From Domibacillus antri (GTDB lineage: Bacteria > Bacillota > Bacilli > Bacillales > Domibacillaceae), in contig NZ_MSDU01000014.1 in assembly GCF_001936625.1 (NCBI RefSeq), positions 1-64,000 on the forward strand: a stretch of 64,000 bases of DNA, given 5' to 3'. The position numbers and the translations under genes are program-made. The notes under the pieces were generated by a model that was given only the letters and a program-made list of their open reading frames with translations, did no database searches and had not been told where the DNA came from. Shown one piece after another: positions 27,603 to 36,762 of this stretch. Each line of letters begins with the position of its first letter. The first letter of the stretch is position 1.

Positions 27603-27720
27603 GGGGAAGCCGTCCGGACGAAGACTCCTGCGGGATGCACAGTGAATCGGGAGATCCCGCAGGCGCAGCCGAGGAAGTTCCCGCACTGCCCGCGGAAAGC
27701 GAAGTCCGGACGGCTTCCCC
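27603..27720 (+). repeat. Palindromic repeat with 17-bp perfect terminal inverted repeats
   Basis: GGGGAAGCCGTCCGGAC (27603-27619) and its exact reverse complement (27704-27720) bound a 118-bp unit. The interior contains GACTCCTGCGGGAT, ATCCCGCAGGCGC, CGAGGAAG and CCGCGGAAAGCGAAG. Similar units with this core are scattered in many Bacillaceae genomes as I remember them. I do not know an agreed name or function. Confidence 0.85.
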
Positions 27721-27799
27721 TATTGGCTCCGGATAAAAAGCGGGGTCTTCACAAAAGACGCCTGTTGATTTGCTGTCGCCGACTTTGTCTACAGTCTCA

Positions 27800-27819
27800 A
27801 ATCCGCAAAAAGCGGATTC
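27800..27819. repeat. 20-bp direct repeat, copy 2 (hairpin without T-run)
   Basis: This is identical over 20 bases to 27271-27290. It overlaps the mlpA stop codon. On the minus strand it is followed by TTGAGACTG rather than a T-run. Confidence 0.85.
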
Positions 27820-29059
27820 AATTCACGGCTGATGTTGGCCATTTGCCGTCGGGGCTGATCAAGGAAGCGGAAAATGGTTTATCGAACAGCTGCTTCGCCA
27901 ATTGGTCAACGCTTTCTTTCGTTACGCCGTCTATAAGTGACACAATTTCATCAAGGGAACGATGCCGCTTTAACAGCAGCTCGTTTTTCCCATTTCTGCT
28001 CATGCGGCTGTTTGTACTCTCCAGACTTAGCATTAAGCTGCCTTTTAGCTGCTCTTTACTGTTATGCAACTCTTTCTCTGTAAAGCCGTCTGCTTTCACA
28101 AGATCAATGGAGTTCATAATGGTTTCATACAATTCATCCAGCTGCTCGGCACCAGTCCCTCCATAAAACGTAATTAACCCGGTATCTTTATAGGACGAAT
28201 GGTATGAATAAACGGAATAAGCAAGGCCCCGTTCTTCACGCACTTCCTGAAACAAACGGCTCGACATACTGCCGCCGATAATATTGTTCATCACAATTAA
28301 GCTGTATATATCCTTATCTCCAATCGAAAGACCTTCATAACCAAGGCATAAATGAGCTTGTTCTGTCTCTTTGGAGCGCGCTTTTTTTTCGTAATAAAAA
28401 TCAGAAACGGCAGACATAGATGTCGCTTTACCGCCTGAATATGAACCGAAAAGCGCTTCTGCTTTACGGACAATGGTCTCATCGATGTTTCCGGCGATGG
28501 AAATAACGACGCGGTCCGGCGCATACATATTGTACATATACTCTTTTAAAGTATCGCGCGTAAAGGAAGCCAGTGTTTCTTCTGTTCCTAAAATGGGCAG
28601 TCCCAGCGGATGGTCCCCGTATGCAGCTCTGCTTAATAAGTCATGGACAATATCGTCCGGTGCATCTTCGTACATTTTAATTTCTTCATAAATGACATTT
28701 TTTTCTTTCTCCATTTCTTCTTCCTCAAACGTCGAATGAAAAAACATGTCAGCGAGCACGTTTAAAGCATGATCCGCATGATTATCAAGCACTTTTGCAT
28801 AGTAGCATGTATATTCTTTTGACGTAAACGCATTGACTTGACCGCCGATGCTGTCAAAACTTTCCGCAATCTCTTTTGCACTTAACGACTTGGTACCTTT
28901 AAAAAACATATGTTCAAGAAAATGGGATATTCCATTCAGTTCCGGAGATTCATCCCTTGATCCGGTCGCTATCCAAATGCCGATTGCTGCCGAACGGACA
29001 GTGGAAATTTCCTCCGTTACAATGGTCACACCATTGTCGCATGTAAATCTTTTAATCAA
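27818..29059 (-). CDS. mlpA: MlpA (YmxG), M16 family zinc peptidase
   Basis: This 413-residue M16 peptidase is the counterpart of B. subtilis MlpA, a mitochondrial-processing-peptidase-like protease placed after pnp. The zinc motif HFLEH is in GISHFLEHMFFKGT (residues 46-50 region), with the third ligand Glu in EKNVIYEEIKMYEDAPDD. The C-terminal half has GGSMSSRLFQEVREERGLAYS as conserved blocks. I chose the TTG at 29059, giving MIKRFTCDNGV as in B. subtilis MIKRYTCQNGV; a TTG three codons upstream is only two bases from the AGGGGG ribosome site. ylxY, between pnp and mlpA in B. subtilis, is missing. Confidence 0.93.
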   Translation of the reverse strand: MIKRFTCDNGVTIVTEEISTVRSAAIGIWIATGSRDESPELNGISHFLEHMFFKGTKSLSAKEIAESFDSIGGQVNAFTSKEYTCYYAKVLDNHADHALNVLADMFFHSTFEEEEMEKEKNVIYEEIKMYEDAPDDIVHDLLSRAAYGDHPLGLPILGTEETLASFTRDTLKEYMYNMYAPDRVVISIAGNIDETIVRKAEALFGSYSGGKATSMSAVSDFYYEKKARSKETEQAHLCLGYEGLSIGDKDIYSLIVMNNIIGGSMSSRLFQEVREERGLAYSVYSYHSSYKDTGLITFYGGTGAEQLDELYETIMNSIDLVKADGFTEKELHNSKEQLKGSLMLSLESTNSRMSRNGKNELLLKRHRSLDEIVSLIDGVTKESVDQLAKQLFDKPFSASLISPDGKWPTSAVN

Positions 29060-29150
29060 CGTAATCAAAGCCCCCTATTTCTGTTTCACCAGGATGTCTA
29101 TTTACCAATATCAATGAATAACATTAACACAGGTCTGGCATTTATACCAG

Positions 29151-29190
29151 AAAAAAACACCAGTCTTTTACTCAAGACTGGTGTTTTTAT
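29151..29190 (-). terminator. Rho-independent terminator after pnp
   Basis: AACACCAGTCTT and AAGACTGGTGTT form a 12-bp perfect stem, followed by TTTTTTCTGG on the minus strand. Confidence 0.92.
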
Positions 29191-29194
29191 GGCG

Positions 29195-31315
29195 TTATGG
29201 CTGCTTAGCTGCTTCTTCTTTTTCTTTTTGTTCTTTTATAACAGCTTTACGGGATACGTTTACACGTCCCTGATTATCAATGGCAATGACTTTAACAAGG
29301 AACTCATCGCCCATCTTCACCACATCTTCCACTTTGGCAACGCGTTCTTCTGCGAGTTCCGAAATGTGGACAAGTCCGTCTTTTCCTTTAAACAATTCGA
29401 CAAACGCTCCGAATTTTTCAATTCGTTTCACTTTCCCCATGTAAAGTTCGCCGACCTGCACTTCACGGACAATATCTTCAATGATTTTCTTCGCGCGTTC
29501 GTTGTCCTCTTGATTGACGGACGAAATAAAGACCGTTCCATCCTGTTCAATATCAATCTTAACGCCTGTTTCTTCAATGATTTTATTGATCTGCTTTCCG
29601 CTCGGCCCGATGACATCGCGGATTTTGTCCGGGTTAATCGTCATGGTGATGATTTTCGGTGCATACGCGGATAATTCCGTACGCGGCTTATCAATAACGG
29701 ACAGCATATGCTCTAAAATATGCATTCTTCCTTCTTTTGCCTGTTGCAGCGCTTCTTCTAAAATTTGACGGCTTAATCCCTCAATTTTAATATCCATTTG
29801 AAGAGCGGTTACACCTTTAGCTGTACCGGCCACTTTAAAGTCCATGTCGCCAAGGTGATCTTCCATTCCTTGAATGTCACTGAGAATGGTGTAGTGATCT
29901 CCCGACTTCACAAGACCCATCGCGATACCTGCAACCGGTGCTTTAATCGGCACCCCTGCATCCATCATCGCCATCGTACTGGCACAAATGCTTGCCTGCG
30001 AAGATGAACCGTTTGATTCAAGCACTTCTGACACAAGACGAATCGTATATGGGAAATCTTTCTCATCCGGAATGATGGGATCAAGCGCACGTTCACCAAG
30101 TGCACCGTGGCCGATTTCACGGCGTCCCGGCGCGCGAAGCGGTCTTGTTTCCCCTACGCTGAATGAAGGAAAGTTGTAATGGTGCATAAAACGCTTTGAC
30201 TCTTCTACACCAAGCCCATCCAAAATTTGAACGTCACCAAGCGCGCCAAGTGTCGCAATGCTGAGCACCTGTGTCTGACCGCGCGTAAACATTGCAGAAC
30301 CGTGCGTGCGCGGCAGCAAGGTTGTTTCCGAGGCAAGCGGACGGATTTCATTGATTTTACGGCCGTCCGGACGGATTTTTTCAACTGTAATTAAACGGCG
30401 GACTTCCTCTTTAACAATTTTATCCAATATTTCAGACGCTTCCCGAAGAGACTCTTCGCTGCCTTCTGCTTCAAGCGCTGCTTTGACAGAATTTTTGACT
30501 TCTGTAATCGCTTCGTCACGCGCATGCTTTTCAGCTGTTTGAATGGCTTTAATCATATCGCTTTCACACATTGTACGGATTTTCGCTTCAAGTTCTTTGT
30601 CATGTTCATACAATTCAACTTCGCGTTTTTCTTTTCCGCATTTTTCTACAATGTCTTCCTGGAAAGCAATGAGTCGTTTAATTTCTTCGTGACCAAACAT
30701 GATCGCTTCAAGCATCACTTCTTCAGGCACCTCTTTGGCACCCGCTTCCACCATGTTAATGGCCTCTTTCGTACCGGCAACCGTCAAATCGATATCGCTT
30801 TGCTCCGCCTGTTCAACAGTAGGGTTAATCACGAATTCACCATTAATACGGCCGACCTGCACGCCGGCAATCGGTCCTTCAAACGGAATATCCGATATTG
30901 AAAGAGCGAGTGATGAACCGAACATCGCTGCCACTTCAGAAGAGCAGTTTTGATCGACACTCATCACCATGCTGATCACTTGGATTTCGTTGCGGAAACC
31001 ATCCGGAAACAGCGGGCGGATCGGCCGGTCAATTAAACGGCTCGCCAATGTCGCTTTTTCACTCGGACGTCCTTCCCGTTTAATAAATCCGCCGGGAATT
31101 TTACCGACAGCGTATAGTCGCTCTTCATAGTTTACAGTTAAAGGAAAGAAATCGACTGCTTTTGGTTCTTTTGAGGCTGTTGCAGAGCTTAATACAACGG
31201 TATCGCCGTAGCGAATCAACGCTGAACCATTGGCCTGCTTAGCGATTTGTCCGACTTCAACAGTCAGCTTACGCCCTGCCCAATCCATGGAAAATGTTTG
31301 TTTTCCCTGCTCCAT
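29195..31315 (-). CDS. pnp: Polynucleotide phosphorylase
   Basis: PNPase degrades RNA 3' to 5' using phosphate and can add tails. The 706-residue protein has two RNase PH-like domains (residues about 10-220 and 310-540; the second with the [15 protein letters not shown] segment), an all-helical linker, then KH ([16 protein letters not shown]) and S1 ([15 protein letters not shown]) RNA-binding domains. rpsO lies 75 bases upstream with a terminator between, the near-universal rpsO-pnp arrangement. Confidence 0.97.
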   Translation of the reverse strand: MEQGKQTFSMDWAGRKLTVEVGQIAKQANGSALIRYGDTVVLSSATASKEPKAVDFFPLTVNYEERLYAVGKIPGGFIKREGRPSEKATLASRLIDRPIRPLFPDGFRNEIQVISMVMSVDQNCSSEVAAMFGSSLALSISDIPFEGPIAGVQVGRINGEFVINPTVEQAEQSDIDLTVAGTKEAINMVEAGAKEVPEEVMLEAIMFGHEEIKRLIAFQEDIVEKCGKEKREVELYEHDKELEAKIRTMCESDMIKAIQTAEKHARDEAITEVKNSVKAALEAEGSEESLREASEILDKIVKEEVRRLITVEKIRPDGRKINEIRPLASETTLLPRTHGSAMFTRGQTQVLSIATLGALGDVQILDGLGVEESKRFMHHYNFPSFSVGETRPLRAPGRREIGHGALGERALDPIIPDEKDFPYTIRLVSEVLESNGSSSQASICASTMAMMDAGVPIKAPVAGIAMGLVKSGDHYTILSDIQGMEDHLGDMDFKVAGTAKGVTALQMDIKIEGLSRQILEEALQQAKEGRMHILEHMLSVIDKPRTELSAYAPKIITMTINPDKIRDVIGPSGKQINKIIEETGVKIDIEQDGTVFISSVNQEDNERAKKIIEDIVREVQVGELYMGKVKRIEKFGAFVELFKGKDGLVHISELAEERVAKVEDVVKMGDEFLVKVIAIDNQGRVNVSRKAVIKEQKEKEEAAKQP

Positions 31316-31353
31316 TTATTTGCACCTCTCTTATTTAAAAAACGTTTTTTTCC

Positions 31354-31386
31354 TAACAAAAAAGCGGGAAAAATCCCGCTTTATCG
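31354..31386 (-). terminator. Terminator between rpsO and pnp
   Basis: AAAGCGGGA and TCCCGCTTT around a short A-rich loop form a stem followed by TTTTTTG on the minus strand, just after the rpsO stop. Confidence 0.88.
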
Positions 31387-31390
31387 TGAA

Positions 31391-31660
31391 TTATCGGCGC
31401 AAACCAAGTTTTTGTATCAACTCGCGGTAACGTTGAACATCCTTGTTGCGAAGGTATGAAAGCAAGTTACGGCGGCGGCCGACCATTTTCAAAAGACCGC
31501 GACGTGAATGATGGTCTTTTTTATGTGTGCGTAAATGATCATTCAAAGTGTTGATTTGTTCAGTCAATACAGCGATTTGCACTTCTGGAGATCCAGTATC
31601 GCTTTCGTGTGTTCTGTACTCCTGAATGAGTTGGTTTTTGCGTTCTTGTGATAATGCCAT
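31391..31660 (-). CDS. rpsO: 30S ribosomal protein S15
   Basis: S15 is a primary 16S rRNA binder that organises the central domain of the 30S subunit. The 89-residue protein has the full family sequence, including [37 protein letters not shown] and [14 protein letters not shown] consensus promoter gives it a leader of about 90 bases, the site of S15 autoregulation in Bacillus relatives. AAAGGAGG precedes the ATG. Confidence 0.98.
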   Translation of the reverse strand: MALSQERKNQLIQEYRTHESDTGSPEVQIAVLTEQINTLNDHLRTHKKDHHSRRGLLKMVGRRRNLLSYLRNKDVQRYRELIQKLGLRR

Positions 31661-31755
31661 GTGTAGTTCCTCCTTTAAATTGTTTCATCCCCGTCAGCCG
31701 AGCATGCGTTGGAGACTCGCTATGCCAAGCAGCGGTTCAAAATGTCAAGCAATGA
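31661..31755 (-). promoter_or_regulatory. rpsO leader, probable S15 autoregulatory region
   Basis: The predicted transcript start near 31750 leaves about 90 untranslated bases that are GC-rich and contain several short inverted repeats (for example CCGCTG and CTCGGC blocks). Leaders at this position bind S15 in Geobacillus and other bacteria. I did not derive a specific fold, so the call rests on position. Confidence 0.4.
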
Positions 31756-31757
31756 AT

Positions 31758-31786
31758 ATTATACGAAACTTAGCTGTTTTCGTCAA
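31758..31786 (-). promoter_or_regulatory. SigA promoter of rpsO, inside the end of ribF
   Basis: On the minus strand TTGACG (31781-31786) and TATAAT (31758-31763) are separated by 17 bases. The -10 is a perfect match and the -35 differs at one base. The -35 overlaps the last codons of ribF. Confidence 0.9.
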
Positions 31787-32732
31787 GGCGCTTCTTGTCG
31801 AAGAAGCGTATCGCCGACTGCTTATCTTTTTCAATTTGAGCGGACAATTCTTCAATTCCGTTAAATTTTTGTTCACCGCGGAGACGAATGTACCAGTCTA
31901 CATCCACTTCTTCTCCATAAATATCTCCACTATACTGAAAAATATGCACTTCAATAGATAAAACTGGCTTGTCCGGGCTTTTAAATGTTGGCCGGTAGCC
32001 TACATTACATACCCCTTCGCGCCATTCATTCTGGACGCGCATTTTTACCGCATACACGCCTGTAAGCGGCAAAAAGTATGAATCGTCCGGTTCGATATTC
32101 GCGGTTGGAAAGCCCATTTTCCGGCCTCGTTTATCGCCGTGAATAACCGTGCCGCGCATCCGGTACGGGCGTCCCAGCAAATCGGATGCATCGCGTACAA
32201 GACCGCTCGAAAGTAATTCACGCACTTTTGTCGAGCTTACTTTTTCCTCCTCCAAGTCCAGTTTTTTAACGGTGGTATACTCAAACTGTCCACGCGAATG
32301 GAATCGAATGGTTTCCATCGTTCCTTTGCCGAGACGGCCGTACGTATAGTCAAATCCGGCAATGACGTGCCGCACATTTAATCCGATGATGTACTCATCG
32401 ATAAACTGCTGAGGCTCCAAAGCCGCAAAATCGGATGTAAACCGGACAATAAATAAATAATCAACACCAAGCTCTTCAATCAGCCGTTTTTTTTCTTCAA
32501 GCGGTGTAATGTGGCGTATATGCCGGTGTTTCTGTCCCAGAACGACAGACGGATGAGGATCAAACGTCATGACAGCGCTCTTCCAGCCATGCTGGTCCGC
32601 GATTTGTTTGGCTGTGCGAATGACCTTTTGATGACCTTTATGCACACCGTCAAAAAAACCGAGTGCAAGCGCCATTGGCTGAAACTCGTCTGTCTTCTTT
32701 TCATGGGGATGACGAAGCATTATTGTTTCCAT
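31770..32732 (-). CDS. ribF: Bifunctional riboflavin kinase / FAD synthetase
   Basis: RibF (RibC in B. subtilis) converts riboflavin to FMN and then FAD. The 320-residue protein has an N-terminal nucleotidyltransferase domain (LGFFDGVHKGHQKVI, with the G-x-H-x-GH class motif) and a C-terminal flavokinase domain (GTVIHGDKRGRKMGFPTANIE in blocks; GVCNVGYRPTF). It follows truB by 21 bases. The ATG at 32732 has AGCCAGGTG upstream. Confidence 0.95.
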   Translation of the reverse strand: METIMLRHPHEKKTDEFQPMALALGFFDGVHKGHQKVIRTAKQIADQHGWKSAVMTFDPHPSVVLGQKHRHIRHITPLEEKKRLIEELGVDYLFIVRFTSDFAALEPQQFIDEYIIGLNVRHVIAGFDYTYGRLGKGTMETIRFHSRGQFEYTTVKKLDLEEEKVSSTKVRELLSSGLVRDASDLLGRPYRMRGTVIHGDKRGRKMGFPTANIEPDDSYFLPLTGVYAVKMRVQNEWREGVCNVGYRPTFKSPDKPVLSIEVHIFQYSGDIYGEEVDVDWYIRLRGEQKFNGIEELSAQIEKDKQSAIRFFDKKRLDENS

Positions 32733-32753
32733 TTGTTGACACCTGGCTTTCTT

Positions 32754-33647
32754 TCAATCAGGCATTACTTTAACCGGCTTTATTTTTCCGTCTTTTTCAG
32801 GATGAAACTGGTAAATGGCCAGCAGCTCTCCATTCCAAAAAACCGCTGCTTCCTCTTCTCCATCCGGCCATTCAGCGGGCACCGGCAGTACTGCTCCATT
32901 TTTTATCGTTACTGCTACTGTATCATTTACGTCCCACTTCGGCAAATGAGAAACCGCGGTGGCAGCCGGTTTTAAGACATCTTCCGGCTCACTTTCGGCA
33001 AGTTCTGACAAGGTCACACAGTCATTTTCTCCAAATCCGCCCGAGCTTGTGCGGACAAGCTTCGACATGTGCGCTGGATAGCCAAGTTTTTCACCGATCA
33101 TCACCGCCAGCGTTCGGATGTATGTCCCTTTGCCGCAGGCCACACGAATAGAAAAACTAGCTGTGTCCTCGTTTTGTTTCATATCACTAATCAATTCGAT
33201 TTGATGAATGGTTACCATTCTGGATGGACGCTCCACCACCTGGCCTGCGCGGGCATATTCATAAAGCCGCCTGCCGTTTACTTTTACTGCAGAATACATC
33301 GGCGGGGTCTGTTCAATTTGTCCGGTCAGCTGAGACAAGACTGTTAACAGCTCTTCTTTTGTCAATGAAGCATCCACTTTTTTTGTTTCAATGACTGAAC
33401 CTGATGCATCTTCCGTTTCCGTTGACACGCCGATTGTGACTTGCGCTTCATATGTTTTGCCGCTGTCCGTTATGTATTCAGCAAGACGTGTTGCTTTTCC
33501 GATACACAGCGGGAGTACGCCTTCCACATCCGGGTCCAGCGTGCCGGTGTGGCCGACTTTTTTTGTGTTCAATATTTTTCGTACTTTAAAAACGCAGTCA
33601 TGCGATGTCATGCCTTTTTCTTTCCAAAGCGGTAAAATTCCGTTCAA
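32754..33647 (-). CDS. truB: tRNA pseudouridine(55) synthase TruB
   Basis: TruB makes pseudouridine 55 in the T-loop of tRNAs. The catalytic Asp is in GHTGTLDPDVEGVLPLCIGKATR, and the thumb-loop and PUA-like C-terminal parts follow. I chose the TTG at 33647 because GGAGG lies nine bases upstream and the product starts MNGILPLWKEKGMTSHDC as in relatives. Longer ATG starts at 33677 and 33722 lie in or near the terminator after rbfA. Length is 297 residues. Confidence 0.93.
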   Translation of the reverse strand: MNGILPLWKEKGMTSHDCVFKVRKILNTKKVGHTGTLDPDVEGVLPLCIGKATRLAEYITDSGKTYEAQVTIGVSTETEDASGSVIETKKVDASLTKEELLTVLSQLTGQIEQTPPMYSAVKVNGRRLYEYARAGQVVERPSRMVTIHQIELISDMKQNEDTASFSIRVACGKGTYIRTLAVMIGEKLGYPAHMSKLVRTSSGGFGENDCVTLSELAESEPEDVLKPAATAVSHLPKWDVNDTVAVTIKNGAVLPVPAEWPDGEEEAAVFWNGELLAIYQFHPEKDGKIKPVKVMPD

Positions 33648-33677
33648 TTTTTTTCGCCTCCAAGTCTCCAGGTTCAT

Positions 33678-33737
33678 AAAAAAGACGCCAGACAAGCAGC
33701 AGACCGGGTCCGCTGCTGTCATGGCGTCTTATTTTTC
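33678..33737 (-). terminator. Rho-independent terminator between rbfA and truB
   Basis: Outer arms AAGACGCCA and TGGCGTCTT with inner GCAGCAG / CTGCTGC form a long stem followed by TTTTTTA on the minus strand. Confidence 0.88.
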
Positions 33738-34091
33738 TTAGGACGGATCGTTTGAATCGCTGATTTCTCTTAAAAGTGAATCAATCCGGTTGCCGTATGC
33801 AACCGATTCATCAAATTCAAACATGAGCTCCGGTGTTTTCCGAAGGCGGATTCGCTGGCCGAGTTCAGAACGGATAAAACCTTTCGCTTTCGCAAGTGCT
33901 TTTAACGTTCCATCGCGCTCTTCTTCCCCGCCAAGCACCGTAATATACACCGTTGCCTGCTGCAGGTCGCCGGTTACTTCCACATCTGTCACGGTCAAAA
34001 AACCGATGCGCGGATCTTTTACTTTCCGGCTCAAAATATCTGTCAATTCTTTTTTCATCTGTTCTGCGACACGATTAGAACGCATTGTCAT
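33738..34091 (-). CDS. rbfA: Ribosome-binding factor A
   Basis: RbfA binds immature 30S subunits and is needed for late 16S processing and cold growth. The 117-residue KH-fold protein shows [36 protein letters not shown] and [19 protein letters not shown] as family blocks. The ATG at 34091 follows AAGGGGTGATACAC; the GTG at 34100 lies in that site. In B. subtilis ylxP separates infB from rbfA; here the gap is 25 bases and ylxP is absent. Confidence 0.95.
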   Translation of the reverse strand: MTMRSNRVAEQMKKELTDILSRKVKDPRIGFLTVTDVEVTGDLQQATVYITVLGGEEERDGTLKALAKAKGFIRSELGQRIRLRKTPELMFEFDESVAYGNRIDSLLREISDSNDPS

Positions 34092-34116
34092 GTGTATCAC
34101 CCCTTAAAACGGAAGG

Positions 34117-36123
34117 TTATTTGCGCTCGATTTCCTGTTCGATGAACGCTTCAATAATATCTCCTTCTTTGACATCATTGAAACCGCGAATCGTAATTCC
34201 GCACTCATAGCCTTGCGCCACTTCTTTTGCATCATCTTTAAAACGTTTCAGCGCATCGACTTCGCCTTCAAAAATGACGATGCCGTCACGGATTAACCGC
34301 ACGCCCGAATCTCGAGTAATTTTGCCTTCTGTTACATAGCTTCCGGCAATGGTACCGATTTTAGATACTTTAAATGTTTGACGCACTTCTGCCTGGCCAA
34401 TAATTTTTTCTTCAAATTCCGGATCAAGCATTCCTTTCATCGCCGCTTCGATCTCTTCGATCACTTTATAAATAATGCGGTGCAAGCGAACTTCTACATC
34501 TTCGGCTTCAGCTGTACGCTTCGCATTGACATCCGGACGAACGTTAAATCCGATGACAATCGCATTGGATGCGGAGGCGAGAATAATGTCTGATTCTGTA
34601 ATGGCACCGGCACCGGTATGGATAATTTTCACGTTGACGCCTTCAACTTCAATTTTTTGAAGAGCTGCCGCTACCGCTTCGACAGAACCTTGAACATCTG
34701 CTTTTAAAACGATATTCAAGTCTTTCATTTCACCTTGTTTCATATGTTCAAACAAATTATCAAGGCTTACTTTTGTTTTCTCGCTGCGCTGTGCCTGAAG
34801 AGCCTCCTGTGCACGTGACTCACCGATTTGACGGGCTGTTTTCTCGTCTTCAAACACGACAAAACGATCTCCGGCAAGCGGGACATCATTCAAGCCGGTA
34901 ATTTCCACCGGTGTGGACGGGCCTGCTGATTTCACGCGGCGCCCAACATCATTGACCATCGCACGAACGCGGCCGAATGTGTTGCCGACTACGATTGGAT
35001 CGCCGACATGTAACGTTCCGTTTTGAACAAGGAGCGTCGCAACCGAACCACGGCCTTTATCTAGTTCTGCTTCGATGACTGTTCCCATTGCCCGGCGGGT
35101 CGGATCTGCTTTCAATTCTTCTACTTCTGCTACAAGCAGGATCATTTCAAGCAATGTATCAATTCCTTCACCTTGCTTAGCGGAAAGAGGGACAAAAATC
35201 GTTTCCCCGCCCCATGCTTCCGGTACGAGGCCGTGCTCTGTCAATTCTTGCATCACGCGGTCCGGGTTGGCAGCCGGTTTATCGATTTTATTCACAGCCA
35301 CAATGATCGGCACTTCCGCCGCTTTCGCGTGGTTGATTGCCTCAACCGTCTGCGGCATAACACCATCATCCGCTGCGACAACCAGAATGGTAATATCCGT
35401 TACTTTTGCACCGCGGGCGCGCATCGTTGTAAATGCAGCATGTCCCGGTGTATCAAGGAACGTGATTTTCTTGCCGTTTGTTTCCGCCTGGTAGGCACCG
35501 ATGTGCTGCGTAATACCGCCTGCTTCACCTTCCGTCACTTTCGTATTGCGGATGGAATCAAGAAGGGTTGTTTTGCCATGGTCAACGTGTCCCATAATTG
35601 TGACAACAGCAGGACGCTCAACGGCCTTCTCTTCTGCATCCTCTTCTTCAAAGTACGTTTCAAGATCCGCTTTGTCGATTAAAATTTCTTCTTCCACTTC
35701 TACATTAAACTCACTTGCTACAAGTTCGATGGCATCTTTATCAAGCTCTTGGTTAATGGTGGCCATGACGCCCAGCATAAACAACTTTTTAATAACTTCC
35801 GATGGTTCGACATTCATTTTCTTTGCAAGTTCGGCTACCGTCAGTGAACCCGAGAAAACAATTTTTTCCGGAATCTCTTTCTTTTTCACCGGCATCGGCG
35901 GTTTCGGTGATCCGCTGCGCTGCCCGCCTGAACGGCCTTTTCCGCGTGGTCCGCCATTTATGCCGCGCTGCCCTGGTTTTGAACCGCCGCGTGCACCGCC
36001 CCCTTGCTTTTGCTGTGCGCCCGGTTTTGATCCGGTTGGTTTTGGTTTCGCCGGTCCGCGGTTTTGCGCCGGCTTGTTTGCTGATTTATTCGCTGATTGT
36101 TGGTTATTTGATTTATTATCCAA
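34117..36123 (-). CDS. infB: Translation initiation factor IF-2, lacking the first N-terminal domain
   Basis: IF-2 is the GTPase that places initiator tRNA on the ribosome. The 668-residue protein opens with about 80 residues of Asn/Ser/Gly/Lys/Pro-rich linker. One IF2_N domain follows ([20 protein letters not shown], residues 95-115), then the G domain (GHVDHGKT 178-185; [12 protein letters not shown]), domain II and the C-terminal fMet-tRNA-binding domains. Bacillus IF-2 normally begins with an extra IF2_N domain (MRVYEYAK type). That is missing here; translation starts at a TTG with GGAGG ten bases upstream, and an in-frame TGA lies seven codons before it. Confidence 0.93.
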   Translation of the reverse strand: MDNKSNNQQSANKSANKPAQNRGPAKPKPTGSKPGAQQKQGGGARGGSKPGQRGINGGPRGKGRSGGQRSGSPKPPMPVKKKEIPEKIVFSGSLTVAELAKKMNVEPSEVIKKLFMLGVMATINQELDKDAIELVASEFNVEVEEEILIDKADLETYFEEEDAEEKAVERPAVVTIMGHVDHGKTTLLDSIRNTKVTEGEAGGITQHIGAYQAETNGKKITFLDTPGHAAFTTMRARGAKVTDITILVVAADDGVMPQTVEAINHAKAAEVPIIVAVNKIDKPAANPDRVMQELTEHGLVPEAWGGETIFVPLSAKQGEGIDTLLEMILLVAEVEELKADPTRRAMGTVIEAELDKGRGSVATLLVQNGTLHVGDPIVVGNTFGRVRAMVNDVGRRVKSAGPSTPVEITGLNDVPLAGDRFVVFEDEKTARQIGESRAQEALQAQRSEKTKVSLDNLFEHMKQGEMKDLNIVLKADVQGSVEAVAAALQKIEVEGVNVKIIHTGAGAITESDIILASASNAIVIGFNVRPDVNAKRTAEAEDVEVRLHRIIYKVIEEIEAAMKGMLDPEFEEKIIGQAEVRQTFKVSKIGTIAGSYVTEGKITRDSGVRLIRDGIVIFEGEVDALKRFKDDAKEVAQGYECGITIRGFNDVKEGDIIEAFIEQEIERK

Positions 36124-36164
36124 GATTGAATAGCCTCCTTGTCATGACCATCTTTTGTAAATGG

Positions 36165-36473
36165 TCATTCCCCATCGATAAGCGTCTTCAGCTTTTTCGC
36201 GAATCCGGTATCCGTTACGGCCACTACGACACGCGCCTCTTTGCCGATCGCCTGACCCAGTGCCGCGCGATCCTGTACACGACTGACCGGTACGCTGTAA
36301 AAAGCCGCCTTATCGGTAATTTTCTTTTCTGTATTGCGGGATGCATCCTCTGATAAAATCACGAGTTTTGCATTGCCGCGCTGAATTTCTTTCACCGTTA
36401 ATTCTTCACCGGAAATAATTTTACCGGCCCGGTTTGCAAGTCCCAAAAAGGATGTCCACTTTGACACGGTCAT
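36165..36473 (-). CDS. ylxQ: L7Ae-family ribosomal protein YlxQ
   Basis: This 102-residue protein of the L7Ae/L30e/S12e family binds kink-turn RNA; B. subtilis YlxQ is a relative with an incompletely defined role. The sequence has [39 protein letters not shown] in family order, including the Asn-Arg and the LxxLxxDAS segments. Its start lies one base after the rnpM stop, within the conserved nusA-rnpM-ylxQ-infB group. Confidence 0.93.
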   Translation of the reverse strand: MTVSKWTSFLGLANRAGKIISGEELTVKEIQRGNAKLVILSEDASRNTEKKITDKAAFYSVPVSRVQDRAALGQAIGKEARVVVAVTDTGFAKKLKTLIDGE

Positions 36474-36474
36474 G

Positions 36475-36750
36475 TTATTTTTCGTCCTTTATGATGAAAT
36501 CAAGCAGTTCATCGTAAATGGATGGCGGAACTTCCGCGCTGAGCTGCCGTGCAAGAACATTCTTTTTCTTCGCCGCTTCAACGGCTTCCCTCGTTTTGGA
36601 CACGTATGTACCGCGTCCCGATTTTTTACCTGTCGGATCCACAGATACTTCTCCTTCTTTTGAACGGACAATACGGATCATTTCTTTTTTCGGTTTCATT
36701 TCTCCCGTTGCCGCACATTTGCGGAGCGGAATTTTTTTCGGTACAGGCAT
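36475..36750 (-). CDS. rnpM: YlxR/RnpM, RNase P modulator
   Basis: This 91-residue YlxR-family (DUF448) protein binds RNase P RNA and modulates its activity, as described for B. subtilis RnpM. The sequence begins [29 protein letters not shown] with the family RKCxxxGxxxxK pattern and contains [20 protein letters not shown]. It lies between nusA (12 bases upstream) and ylxQ (one base downstream). Confidence 0.94.
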   Translation of the reverse strand: MPVPKKIPLRKCAATGEMKPKKEMIRIVRSKEGEVSVDPTGKKSGRGTYVSKTREAVEAAKKKNVLARQLSAEVPPSIYDELLDFIIKDEK

Positions 36751-36762
36751 TGCTGTTCCTCC

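Larger units (their letters stand above)
27204..27817. other. mlpA-dpaA spacer holding a repeat block
   Basis: This spacer of about 610 bases has no supportable gene. B. subtilis has ymxH at this place. It contains, in order along the plus strand: the SigK promoter, a terminator hairpin, a 79-bp GC-rich palindrome, about 150 bases without recognisable content, a 118-bp palindrome with 17-bp terminal inverted repeats, and a second copy of the terminator hairpin at the mlpA stop. Confidence 0.8.

Noticed and set aside
29114-29674. Plus-strand reading frame of 186 codons opposite the end of pnp
   Set aside because: It begins in the pnp terminator and runs antisense to the conserved S1 and KH domains. 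The Phe/Asn-rich product looks like complement noise.
35501-36133. Plus-strand reading frame of 210 codons opposite infB
   Set aside because: It is a shadow of the low-complexity and G-domain codons of infB. The product is Ser/Phe/Pro-rich with no family motif, and there is no ribosome site.
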